A stretch of DNA of 64,000 bases from contig CAAAJI010000012.1 in assembly GCA_900642245.1 (NCBI GenBank), positions 1-64,000 on the forward strand, in the 5' to 3' direction. Positions within the stretch are counted from its first letter, which is position 1; each line of letters starts with the position of its first letter. This DNA is from Fragilaria radians. Taxonomy: Eukaryota > Bacillariophyta > Fragilariophyceae > Fragilariales > Fragilariaceae. Made by a program: the position numbers and the translations under genes. Shown here piece by piece: positions 32,136 to 43,200 of the stretch. Under the pieces are notes generated by a model. It searched no databases and had not been told where the DNA came from. It was given only the letters and a program-made list of their open reading frames with translations.

Positions 32136-33769
32136 TGGAACAACAATATAGGATGATGAAGAATTAAACCCCGTGTACAGCGCAATATAAAGTTTAAAGC
32201 CAGTCTAATAAATCCATTGTACCTTCTACTTTTCCAGCATATTCATGTTTGCTTTCAACCATAAGTCACAAACTAAGAACGCAACCAATCCTTTACAATG
32301 ATATCGTTAATCTTGAAGCGGTAATCACTTCCAATTGTCAAAGTACTTTGATGTCCTAAACTTAAACATTTTTCAAAGTTTAAGCGTATATTTCCCTAAA
32401 GAGAGGGATGAGGACAACTTAAGAACAAATCGATCACGTTAATAATTGGAGTACGGGGTACGTATTGTTTCAAAATAGGACATTTTTGAAGAAACAAGTC
32501 GCACGCTTCCTATTTTTCGAAAAACCATTTGCGAGCACACGTTTCGAAAATCATAGAATAAAATAGACAATGACATATGCCGCATTTGTTTACATCGTCA
32601 TACAGTGTACCTTTTAAGATACCCTTCATCAAAGCCGAAAGATTACTTTTCAACAAATCAAATCTAAAGACAGATTTCAACGAATTGCTTGAAATGAAGA
32701 ACTGCGGGTATGTATAACATCCTAAGGTACAATAGTTGAGTAATACCATGAATAGATTGAAAATCACGACAACCTTTCCACTTGTTGCCCTTTAAATTAA
32801 ATTATTGAAATACATTGCATGTATCAAGTAAAAATTTACGGCTTATTACTATCCAATCCCCTTGCAAAGGGTCAGAGAAGAGTAACACTGTCAATCAGTG
32901 AATCAGATTTAGTGGTAATATTACAGGTGGACAGGGAAAAATATCCTTGTATTAACATTTAAAAGATTGGGAAAACCCGATGAATTTGAAAATATTTCAT
33001 TGAGGAAAACGCAAGTTTTTCAATTGTGACAAGACACATGGATGCAAGGTTTCATTTTATAATGTTACACATAGAAGGTGGATTCATTTAAATTGAATTT
33101 GATAAAGCAGATAACAATGATTCAGACGTGCACACAAAGAATGAAAAGAAGAAAGCTTAGGAATGACAAAGTGAGAAGTTCTTGTAATGAATGAATGGTT
33201 GCATATATGTAATGTTATCCCTGTAATGGTTAATGAAGCGAGCAACTTGCACGTGTACGGTTTCGTCTATATCGACCTACATGAACAAAGGTAGATTTCC
33301 AACCTAGCCTAGTCCATTTTTACGACTTTCATTTTTTTGGCATTAGACAAATTTGGTAACAAATTTATACAGTTCGCTACTTGATTTACTTTATTAGGTA
33401 TTATTGACTGAATCCTTAATTTCATTCTTTTTGATCTTTAATCACTTAATCCTCAGAACGGAATTGTTTGTGCTGAATACTTTCCGCTATTTTACAGGAA
33501 CATGTATATTGTAACTTTGCCACTAGGTTTTGGTACTTTCTTCATCATTATTATTGACGTCAATGGTGCATATTAAGAAGCCCATAACATCCTAATGTCC
33601 TTCACTTTTACGAAGGGATTTAGAAAATAATATGATTCAATATTCGTCAACAGGTTCATGTAACAACCAAGCGGCAACAGAGGACTTCTAGGAGAACACT
33701 ATCAGCATGTACAAAAGGACTAGAAGCTTTTATATCTGGAGATCTCAATTTCGTCGTATCCCTAAGGGA
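32136..33769. other. Intergenic, 1.6 kb, between convergent genes
   Basis: AT-rich, no coding relic seen. A perfect 12-bp palindrome ATTGACGTCAAT with a full CRE core occurs at 33553-33564, but it sits between two 3' ends, so a promoter role is doubtful. Confidence 0.4.
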
Positions 33770-36700
33770 TCATTCGGTCGACAACATTGAATTTATAGAA
33801 GAATCAATTGTAGAATCATCGTCGAAGTGCCTTGTCAATTCTTGGCGACTTGTGTGGACATGGTCTAACCACTCGAAAACTTCGGTGGGAACGACGCTTA
33901 CCTTCCATGACTCGGTTGTGCCGCGAACTCTGCATACAAAGGCTTTACAATTCCTCATATTAGATTCTCCGATTATATCACAGAGTAATTTCAGTTGAAA
34001 TGGTTCTATTGAATATGGATTTTCCCAGTAGAAGAGGTATTTCGCCCTTTCGTTTGCGTCTGCAAGGCGTATGTAAGTACTATCGAATATCTTTGCAGGT
34101 GGATCCCATGAGGATTCAGAGCGAGATGGCTTTTCATTTCCGTAGCTAAACCATACTGTGTAACCACCGTCCAGACAGCCAAAAGTGGTGTGATTCATCG
34201 AAGGGTGAAGAACTTCCATTGAAAAGTTTTCTTCGGCAATCCATTCCCGTGAACGCTTATACCTTCCGCTACTTCGTGATGAGTCTAAACATCGCTCTAT
34301 GCTATATCGTTGACAATGCTCATCGGAATCATCATTCACGAGCAGATTGTTTGACTTCCCCGACTTCTTCTGATCAAAAAAAACTTCATTACTTTTTCTA
34401 CATCCATATCCCCTAGAATCGCCTCCCGAGAATGGATTGTCACAGCCAGACTTCTGGCGGCTTTTTAATTTCGATACAATGTTTCTACGTGCTGGACCGG
34501 GACCTATTCCACTAGGTAGGGTATGAACTTGTTGAAAAGAATATGATCGGTCATCATTTTCATGAAAGACGTGATCGTGCGATATCCGTTCACGAACTGA
34601 TACTTCACTTTTGTCACCTAACATGATCGCATCCTCACATTGCTGGTATACTTTATTGAGTTGACTACGACTTCTACAATCTGAAGTTGTTCTCTTAAGC
34701 TCTGACGAGTCACAGGACTTTTTGAAAGAATTGTTTTCATCGATATCTGGATCTTCACTATTAAGCATTCGAAGTTTTCCGTTGTTATGTAGCGGCCTTT
34801 TCAGCTCTTTAATGTTGTCAATAATCTCAACTGAATTGCTTTCCTTAACTTTTGGCTCTCTAGTTATCTCGGAATCCCTAGAAGGTTTTTTCCTCTTAGA
34901 ATTAGGAATCACATCCCACATCGCAGTCTCCTGATGCTGTGCCTCTTGAGGTTCACGACCAACTTGGAGAGCCTTCATATTTGATGAGGAATCTGATGAC
35001 GTTGGAGAGTTTGATCTCGATTTAGAATCCCGATAAGAGTCTTTCATCGGTGGATCAACACTTTCTTTGGAGTTTGATCGTTGTATATCAAACTTCGAAG
35101 ACTTGTGAGAAGAATCACAATGAGTATTGTTCAAATCCACAGAAGGTGGATCAAGCGCAGCTCCTCTCTTCACCTTTGGAGTTGGAGGAAAATATGTCAC
35201 CTGCGCCTCTGATGACTCAGTTCTGTTTATCACTTCAGCTTGAGAAGTTGGATCAATTTGTGTCCTGCTCTTCGATTTCGTATTTCTCCAATCTATTCTT
35301 TGTCGTAATCGATCAATGGCATCGTTTCTCGTACGGTAATCTGATGTTGGGCACAACTTTGTTAGTTTCATTTCCCCCCTGTGGACATCACCTTGATTGG
35401 CATCTTCAATGAAGAATTCAGTTGGAATGTCGTCACTGGACTTTTGCGATTCACGAACATTTGACATTAACGGCGTCGGCACATTGAAATTGCTTGGATC
35501 ATCTAGAGAAATTTTGGTGATCGACGGTTTCGTTGCGTTCTTCGAACCTTCGACGTCACGACGTAAAATTCTATCATCCATTGATTTTCTGCCACGTAAA
35601 TTAGACATCAAAGGAGTTTCACTTAATCCACAAGAATAAACATTAGCCCTACGTGACCATGTATCAATTAGCTTGGCAGTTCGAGAATATGTAATTCCAG
35701 ATCGATACATCTCCGCGGTATTGCCCATTCTTGATGAAATGTGTGCCTCATCTACTTCAGATGACGATACTGCAACAATTTCGATGTTTCCCAGTTCATC
35801 TACCTCATGATTAGTCACACGAGATTTCGATTGTTGGGCAACTGCAGATATTTTGGTATGAGCATTATTAACTCGAATTTTTGTTGTATTGTGACATGGA
35901 AATTTCGATTTCAAACTAGGCTCGCAAGGAGACTCTAACTCTAAAGTTAAACGTTTGTTTTCTCCAGAATGTATCGAGTATTCATCACATTCTGAACGGG
36001 AGGGCATGACTTCAGGACTACAACATGAAGATTCAGTTGTAACTGTCTCGCTATTGTCAATTGATTGCAATGGTAATCTTGAATACATGCTAGAGTTCCA
36101 TCCATGGTTCAAAAGAGATGCCTTGGACTGTTCGCGCCATTCACGACGTGGGTTAGCCTCAGTTTCTTGCATTGAAATCATCCCAACTTCTCTTTCTTGT
36201 GAGGATATATTTTGGCTTTTCGTAAAACCGTTTTCTCTATTGAAATTTGGATGTTGGTTGCACTCCTTTGATGATCGACGTCGTTGCTCAGATGATGAGC
36301 TTAAATATCGAATGGTGTCGGAAGTCCTAGCAAATGACGTTCCGTAATTCATCCCGTTTGAAACATGTTCTTCACTAGCTGTAGATGAACGCTTAGTCGC
36401 CTCACGTTGTCGACGTGGTGAAGCTGTAGATACGGCGTGGGCACGAGCTTGGCTCTTGTAAATTTCCTGTCTTTGCACCGTCGAATGCTGACTTCGTCTA
36501 TTTGCAGATTTCTGTTCCATTTTAGGGCTCATAGGAGTTTTTGGTCGTTGAGTCTCATGTCTTGATATATTTCGAGAATGTACTTTTACATCTATGTTTC
36601 TTTTGATTGAGGTGTCATCACCAGGCTTGAGAAATCCTTCTTTTTTATCATGATTTCCAGTGGGTATTCTTTGATTTCCTTTTCGTTTCGCTGTTTCTTC

Positions 36701-38566
36701 GCTCAGACTATAATTCGCGTTTTTTGATTGTTCAATAAACTTGTGGTGATGCTCGACGTTATTCTGTGATATTGGTTGACCTTCGTTCAAGACATCCTCC
36801 CCCTCTGTGTTAAGGCTTTTCTTATACGACAATCCCTGTTTTTGTATTTGACCGGCAAATTCTTGCTTTTTATTCCCCTTTTCATGGTTTTCGTTTTTGT
36901 TCCGTATTCTTTGATTAGTCTCAATCCTGGAACAATCTGCGTCATGTTTGGTCACTGGTATGCGATTCTCTCCCTGGTGTTGATATCCCCTTTTCTTACT
37001 CACGCTCATATCATGCAGATCGTGCGAGGTTCTTGTGTCAACTCTTCCGTTTCCCTTCAATTGAACATTTTTATTAACTAGTAGATAATTCTCATTTGCA
37101 TTACGAATCAAGGAGGTTACACTGCTGTCGATGATAGATTTTCCTTTTTCTGAAGATGTTTCTACATCTATTTCGTTACTTCCGTCTAATATTTGCATTG
37201 GAACTTTCACCTGGTGTTGCGAAGGCTGGTTGGAATGAAATTCACTTGAATAATTTTGACCTCCCACGACTGAAATGTTATCATTATCTCTTGAAGACGG
37301 TGATATAGCATGTGAAAATGACTGAGTCTCATGCATGCTTTCGCCTTCCGCGATCATATCGTATCCATCATCTTCGCCATCAACCTCTGAGGTATTGATG
37401 AAAAGTTGATTTTTCCTCCTGTAAAATGCTTGAGCATTCTGAAACGATGGCACCTGCGCTTTATCAACTGGGAGAGGGACTACGTTATCTTTTATTGATG
37501 GCGTGCAACTTTTCTCATTCAAGCTATCATCGCCAGCAGTCTTGGCATCTTCTGAATGCCCATTATCAGGTCGATTTCTTGTCTTTTGCCTACTACCGGT
37601 TAGATTGGTTTTATTCTGTGAATTCCATTTGACTTCAAACTCTTCGTTTCGTTGATGGTTGTGACTAGTGTCCGTATGAGTGATCATTTCGGAATCAGGT
37701 TCATTTGCAATTTTAAAACGTGTCTCTGATTTTGGCAAAGGAGATGAAGCAAAATGCTCTACAGTTACAAAGTTGGATGTGGAAGATGAACTAGGATTAT
37801 CTCCTCGCCTCTGCAAATTTTGAATTGGTTCACTACTGCTTTCTGGATGACATAGATTTTTTCTTCGATAGATGCGTTCTCTGCGTTCCTTATGTGCTGA
37901 CATCGCTCGATGATGGCGAACTCGTAAACCAGATTGAGCGCGTTCACAGAGGGTATTATCATCATGAGCAGAAGACGCTGCTGAATGTTGTGACGTTTCT
38001 GGGTCTTTTCCCTGCTGTAAATGAATTTCTCTATCTCTAAGTTCATCCGAATTGTTCTCTTCCAATTGATGTGAAGTCAAATAGCTGGTGTCGTCCCTTT
38101 CCTGTTGATCTAAATGCAGGATATGAAGATGGTTACGATTATATTCTCTTTGATGATTTTGATCATCAAAGCTTTCACGTGATGGTGGCTGGATTCGTCT
38201 TGAGGAGGATATTGAACGGTTTCTCTGCGCCGACTTATCTCGAAAATAATTGTCACGATGAATGGAGGATGGCATCAAACCTGGTGACTGAGTTTTCAAT
38301 GTAGACATAATCGGCTTGGAAGAATTTACTTCAGAAATACGAATTGCTAGAGCATTTTCTTTGGAACTACGTTGAGAGTCAGCACTAGATGAAGACGAAA
38401 TCCTTTCTTTTCCGACTGATTGAGATCTCGTTTCCCGCATTTGTTGTGCCGCTTGAGCTCTTTGCAGCTGTCTTTGTTGCCATAGGTTGATTGGTGGTGA
38501 TTCTTGCATGATTTTCGCGGCGTCATAGGATGCATAGAACTGTGATCGTGATGACGGTGGCGCCAT
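33770..38566 (-). CDS. Large mostly disordered protein with C-terminal globular domain, 1,598 aa
   Basis: Single frame of 4.8 kb, started at ATG (complement of 38564-38566, MAPPSSRSQFYASYDAAKIM); three codons upstream are open with TTG only. I do not recognise the family. About 1,450 residues are hydrophilic and rich in Ser, Arg, Asn, Gln, His, Glu and Lys with many RS/SR and RRK clusters and no hydrophobic core, signal or membrane segment. The last 130 residues differ: GGYTVWFSYGNEKPSR, SWDPPAKIFDSTYIRLADAN, AKYLFYWENPYSIEPFQLKL, AFVCRVRGTTESWKVSVVP and TEVFEWLDHVHTS look like a folded domain. The many basic clusters would suit a nuclear or cytoskeletal scaffold, but that is inference. The length of the frame without stops makes it certainly coding. 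Confidence 0.8.
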   Translation of the reverse strand: MAPPSSRSQFYASYDAAKIMQESPPINLWQQRQLQRAQAAQQMRETRSQSVGKERISSSSSADSQRSSKENALAIRISEVNSSKPIMSTLKTQSPGLMPSSIHRDNYFRDKSAQRNRSISSSRRIQPPSRESFDDQNHQREYNRNHLHILHLDQQERDDTSYLTSHQLEENNSDELRDREIHLQQGKDPETSQHSAASSAHDDNTLCERAQSGLRVRHHRAMSAHKERRERIYRRKNLCHPESSSEPIQNLQRRGDNPSSSSTSNFVTVEHFASSPLPKSETRFKIANEPDSEMITHTDTSHNHQRNEEFEVKWNSQNKTNLTGSRQKTRNRPDNGHSEDAKTAGDDSLNEKSCTPSIKDNVVPLPVDKAQVPSFQNAQAFYRRKNQLFINTSEVDGEDDGYDMIAEGESMHETQSFSHAISPSSRDNDNISVVGGQNYSSEFHSNQPSQHQVKVPMQILDGSNEIDVETSSEKGKSIIDSSVTSLIRNANENYLLVNKNVQLKGNGRVDTRTSHDLHDMSVSKKRGYQHQGENRIPVTKHDADCSRIETNQRIRNKNENHEKGNKKQEFAGQIQKQGLSYKKSLNTEGEDVLNEGQPISQNNVEHHHKFIEQSKNANYSLSEETAKRKGNQRIPTGNHDKKEGFLKPGDDTSIKRNIDVKVHSRNISRHETQRPKTPMSPKMEQKSANRRSQHSTVQRQEIYKSQARAHAVSTASPRRQREATKRSSTASEEHVSNGMNYGTSFARTSDTIRYLSSSSEQRRRSSKECNQHPNFNRENGFTKSQNISSQEREVGMISMQETEANPRREWREQSKASLLNHGWNSSMYSRLPLQSIDNSETVTTESSCCSPEVMPSRSECDEYSIHSGENKRLTLELESPCEPSLKSKFPCHNTTKIRVNNAHTKISAVAQQSKSRVTNHEVDELGNIEIVAVSSSEVDEAHISSRMGNTAEMYRSGITYSRTAKLIDTWSRRANVYSCGLSETPLMSNLRGRKSMDDRILRRDVEGSKNATKPSITKISLDDPSNFNVPTPLMSNVRESQKSSDDIPTEFFIEDANQGDVHRGEMKLTKLCPTSDYRTRNDAIDRLRQRIDWRNTKSKSRTQIDPTSQAEVINRTESSEAQVTYFPPTPKVKRGAALDPPSVDLNNTHCDSSHKSSKFDIQRSNSKESVDPPMKDSYRDSKSRSNSPTSSDSSSNMKALQVGREPQEAQHQETAMWDVIPNSKRKKPSRDSEITREPKVKESNSVEIIDNIKELKRPLHNNGKLRMLNSEDPDIDENNSFKKSCDSSELKRTTSDCRSRSQLNKVYQQCEDAIMLGDKSEVSVRERISHDHVFHENDDRSYSFQQVHTLPSGIGPGPARRNIVSKLKSRQKSGCDNPFSGGDSRGYGCRKSNEVFFDQKKSGKSNNLLVNDDSDEHCQRYSIERCLDSSRSSGRYKRSREWIAEENFSMEVLHPSMNHTTFGCLDGGYTVWFSYGNEKPSRSESSWDPPAKIFDSTYIRLADANERAKYLFYWENPYSIEPFQLKLLCDIIGESNMRNCKAFVCRVRGTTESWKVSVVPTEVFEWLDHVHTSRQELTRHFDDDSTIDSSINSMLSTE

Positions 38567-39399
38567 TAGCGACAAGAAGTCTAGAAGTTGTCTGTTACAT
38601 GATCTGATCTAGTCTTGGTTGCATGTGTGTTTTTTCGGTTGCAAATAAATCGCCGAATCTGGGGGTTGCCATAAAACACATGATATTTTAAGGAGTTTTA
38701 GGACCATTAACAAATATCTTTAGGTACCTCGATTGACAAGAAAATATAACGACTATTTTCGGTTTTCCACGTTCTTCAAAATACACTATTCGAATACAAA
38801 AAATGATATATAAGATGTTTTATACAAATCATAGGTCACATTTATTCATAAACCAAAAATGTCGATATAAATTGGGTCGATTTTTTTCATCTTAAATTTA
38901 GCCCATCAGCAATTTAATCACTCTCATAATTTATGTTGAGAAATTCTGGGATACTTTGTTCAGAGGTAGCTATTGCTGGTTTCAATACTACCGGTGCTTT
39001 AATCTCAATGGCTGCCGCTTTTTGGTTTCTTTTCTTTATTGTCATTTAAGATCATTCATTTGTGACGCCTTGGACATGGTTTCGGGGGTCGCTACTATCC
39101 TTGTTTCAAAATGAACATTTCCGTGTTGTTTGAAGTTGGTAAGATCATTTTGAAGATGTTAATTGTTTCCTTGATCAAGAATATCAATAATTTCACCCCC
39201 GTCTAATTGTTTGGGATTTTCCGTGAAAAAGCAGTAAGGATTAATGGTAATCATTCATAGTATTGGGCACAGATTAAAACTATTGATTACAAAGCCATCG
39301 TAACAAAGCAACGGATATTACTAAATCTTTTGGGCAACATGTAAGTGAAATAATACACAGCTGTCTCCTTGCCTAAAAGGTAAGCTGTTGGAGAGAATA
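38567..39399. other. Intergenic, 0.83 kb
   Basis: Promoter side of the 1,598-aa protein gene. Stop-rich; no relic recognised. Confidence 0.4.
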
Positions 39400-39540
39400 G
39401 GAAGACGACAAGAGAGGCCAAGAATCACACGTGGTGTAAGCACGCTCATGAACGATGATGTGTGTAACGTCGTTTGAGTGCTGGATAATCCATTTGCAAG
39501 ATTTGTTGCTCTCCATATCAGTGGTAGGAATTAAATTGCT
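39400..39540 (-). pseudogene. Degenerate potato-inhibitor-I copy
   Basis: On the minus strand a short frame reads MESNKSCKWIIQHSNDVTH then IIVHERAYTTCDSW. Aligned to the intact inhibitor at 12.0 kb (MDGNECCEWITQQADDITC, IIIPERAMVTCDF), about half of the 33 positions are identical, including the Trp, the ERA.. and TCD around the reactive loop. After CDSW the essential TDRVRVFVD strand is no longer recognisable and a stop follows within about 15 codons. The upstream WP motif and signal peptide are missing. I read it as an old, decayed duplicate; a surviving exon of a divergent gene is less likely. Confidence 0.65.
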
Positions 39541-40200
39541 ATTAAATTTCATATGTCATAGATGAACATAAAAATATTTTAATATTGTATATTGAATTTC
39601 TTCAATTAGCCTACAACTTGTCTGAATGGTGACTGCAAAACCATTACTTGGGAACAAACGATTCTAGCTAGAAAAGAAGTGTCAGGTGAAATTGGGTTTT
39701 GTTTTACGTATTGATGATTAAATGACAGTTTTATTTGAACTAGTGGTATTTTGAGGAAACAAAGGAAGGGATGCATCAATCTAAAAACTAATGATACTCG
39801 AAATAGAATGAAAATATGGTGAATGTTGCAGCCATAGTGGTACTGTTTAGAGGGATAACAGAGGAACTGGAAGGAATTGTCTCGATGATTGTGCTCATTC
39901 ACCTATCTGTAATACCTGAATTGCTATCTTGATGTACTAGACAATTACTAGAGGAGGATTTGCGTGGATTAAGAGGACTTGCTTTTTGCCTTAGGTTTTT
40001 CAATAAGGAATGATGAGTATATCGTCTGCAGTAAAATCTGACGCAGTGATCAACCAGAAGGCTCAGAAAAACTATTGTATCTTAGATTGAGATAAATGTC
40101 TCACTATGAGTGTGCTCATGGATACCATTTTCTAATTGATTTGCTAAACCATATGAAACATCCTTTTCTAATCCTTAATTTGGAACTTGAGAGGTAATTA
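39541..40200. other. Intergenic, 0.66 kb
   Basis: 3' flank of the GH20 gene and upstream side of the inhibitor pseudogene. A 98-codon minus frame here (39606-39902) has no similarity that I recognise. Confidence 0.35.
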
Positions 40201-43200
40201 TCAAATTTCGTTTTCTATTACAACCGTCATTTTCTGTACGTTTTCCCCGTTTTCTACAAGAATACCTTCTCTTGGTCGAGCTTTTGTTACATTTCGAAGC
40301 CTATTGATGCAAGTCCTTTCCTTTGTCTCTAACTGCATGCTTTCCAACTTTGCAACAACGTCTAAATCTCGAATTTTACCGTACTCTTCGCAATTTTGGT
40401 TTTGCGCTTGAACGCACAATTTAAGAAACATAGCCTTAAACTGTGACTCAGTTAAGTTGTCGGCAGAAAGTCCGATGGATATTGCTAACAGGCGTTGTCG
40501 TACATTCAAGCTTTTCAGTATCTCATCATTTAGTGTAGGCAACGTCGCAAGGACTCCAAATGGCTTAAGGTTAATACATGTTTGAACTTGTTTATAGAGA
40601 TCCCATGCTGTTGGAAATTTTATTTTACCCTCATCAAGATTTAAATCTGTGGAAATGAAAAACTTGTGATGATAATTATTTACAACTGGGTATCCTTTTC
40701 GATAATGCGTAATGTTACCCAACCGGCTGGCATATAGAGTCTGTTCTTCGTTCTCCCATCGAAGTATATTTTCCTCAGAAATACCATTAAAAGACATAAC
40801 GCGCCGCATCTTGGATTCAAATTCGTCAAAGTTCACTTGCATATTTGCCTCATCTTGGCATTCTAGGCTTTCTCTGCGTTCGTCAAAGCCAAGGTGAATG
40901 AATTCGCTTGAGAAAATTTCTCTTAACTGGTAAACAATTGAAAATATGATTGGAAAGATGGCTTTTTTTGTTAAATCTAGTGTCAAGCCATTTCCTCGTT
41001 TGCAGTGATGCATAGGACATGGAATCATGGGTGCAGCATAGTACCAACCTCCTGCTCGATGAGCAAGAGTAATTTCAGGAACTACTTCAATTCCTAGACT
41101 CGTTGCGTGGTCAACTATTTCCTTGATAGTCGCAGTCGACCAAGGCGCATAAGATAGAAGATTAGAACCAAAATGCAGCTTATGGTGCGATTCGAAAGCA
41201 ATCGAAAATCCGTAGTCATTCATGATTTTCAACTGCAACATATTGAATCCTAGTTCATGAAGATAATCAAGGATGCTAATCACCCGCAAGAACTTTTCTG
41301 GAGTGAAGGAGTCATCAAGAACCAGATCTAGAATAATCCCCGTATACCTAACATTTTTTTTGAGGATTTGATGAAGATAATACTTTGGTGAGGATATGGT
41401 TTGACGCTCACTATCTTTTGTACTATCGTTAACTTGTAACTTGAAAAAAGACTCCCAAAAGAAGCTGTTCCCTTGCTTCAGATTTCTATTAAGAAAACGA
41501 GGCGATGTGTCTAGTGAAGGGGCAACTTCCTTTACTGCTAGTCTTGAACAAAGATTATCACGCCACGTAGAAGTTGTACGTTTCCAATCATCTCGGAACT
41601 CGTCATAAGGTATCATTGGAGCACCTCTTCTATTGCACATCTCATTTGGTAGATTCAACATGCTACATAAATGTAAATATCGGTCAACAAATGTCATTTC
41701 GTCTATATATTCTTCGTCCGACGATCCTAGGGCAACTGCCAATAATCGGCCAATCACATTACGCTTGTGCCAATAATCAACTCCCAATTCAAAGGTCCCT
41801 GCAATAATTGCAACTGGTTCATGATCATTGACTTTCATACTCCTTGTGTTTTGATAAATTGTCCAACTATCTTCCTCCTGATTTGTGTCAAAGTATAATC
41901 CGTGAGAACAAAAAACTTTGGGTCGAATGTTTGAGTTGATTACAGTGTCCTGATAACCTCGAGAATACCAATAGTGATTTACACCTTTTACCCGGTATGT
42001 CTCCAATTCGCTCGAGAGTTGTCCAGTCATCTCCCAACGCACAATCTGATCGTGGTCAATGCCAATTTCCTTGAGAATCAAGCCTAAGTGTTCTTCAAAA
42101 ACTGTGTAATTGAACATTTCCATGTTAATTTCTTGAAAGCATTCAAGCGACATTTCCAATTCATCGCCACCCAAATGGTAAAAAGGAGTCGTTGAGAATA
42201 TACTTTTTAATTCTATCAATACGTCTCGAAGTATGGGTATCAAGCTTGGGTGAGACACATTGAGTGCCAAACCATATCCTTTACTACAGATAAACCCGGC
42301 ACAAGGTACGACGAGGCGTGGAACGGCTCCTGCCCAACCGCCTGCATGACCTGGGACATTTATTTCGGGCATGATTACAATCCCTTTTTCTTTCGCATAA
42401 GCAACAAGCTTTCGTAATTCGCTAGGTGTGTATACTTTTCCATCACTTCCTGAGGCAGGTTGTGCAAGTTCAGGATGAGAATCGAGACGAATGTTAAAGG
42501 CTTGATCATCCGTCAATCGAAAATGCAAGAGATTGAATCCGATCAATTCAAGGTAATCGAGCAGCCTATATATCCACTCGATAGGGAAATAGTGACGACC
42601 GGCATCCAACAAGACTCCTAGGTATTCAACATTTAATTTTAGTGATAACTTTCGATTGATTTCAATTGGTTCCATCAAGGGATCTTTCCAGCTCAGTGAT
42701 ATCATTTCATCGTTCTTAATGGGTCTTCTCTGGATTTCCGATCTAATCGTATGTTCCAAAGTAACGAGGTTATCTTGTCTTAGGGAAAGATCCATTACGA
42801 CAGTATTCCTTTCTTCACTTTGCTTTTTGATGCGAAAATCCTTGTAGAGATCATTGCTGGACATTTTTCGCAAGTTTTTCTGCATGAAATCTTTTTCTGA
42901 TTCAATGATAGTTTTGTTGATTATATTTCCATTAGGAGAATTGTACAAACGTTCTGTTACCCGATTTCCAACAGCATCAAAGAACATTCTTGTTGATTTT
43001 AATTTTACAACAGAACGAATATCATTCGTAATCTTGTTTTCGTGCCCATCATTAGATAATATTGAATGATTCACCAATTGAGCAAAGAGAAGAAGAGAAA
43101 ATAGAACTAGAGCAAGAAAGACTACTATTAACTTCTTTCTTTTTCTACCTTTGGCTCTTGGGAAATCAGGCATTTGTGTTGCGAAATCGAAACATGAGGT

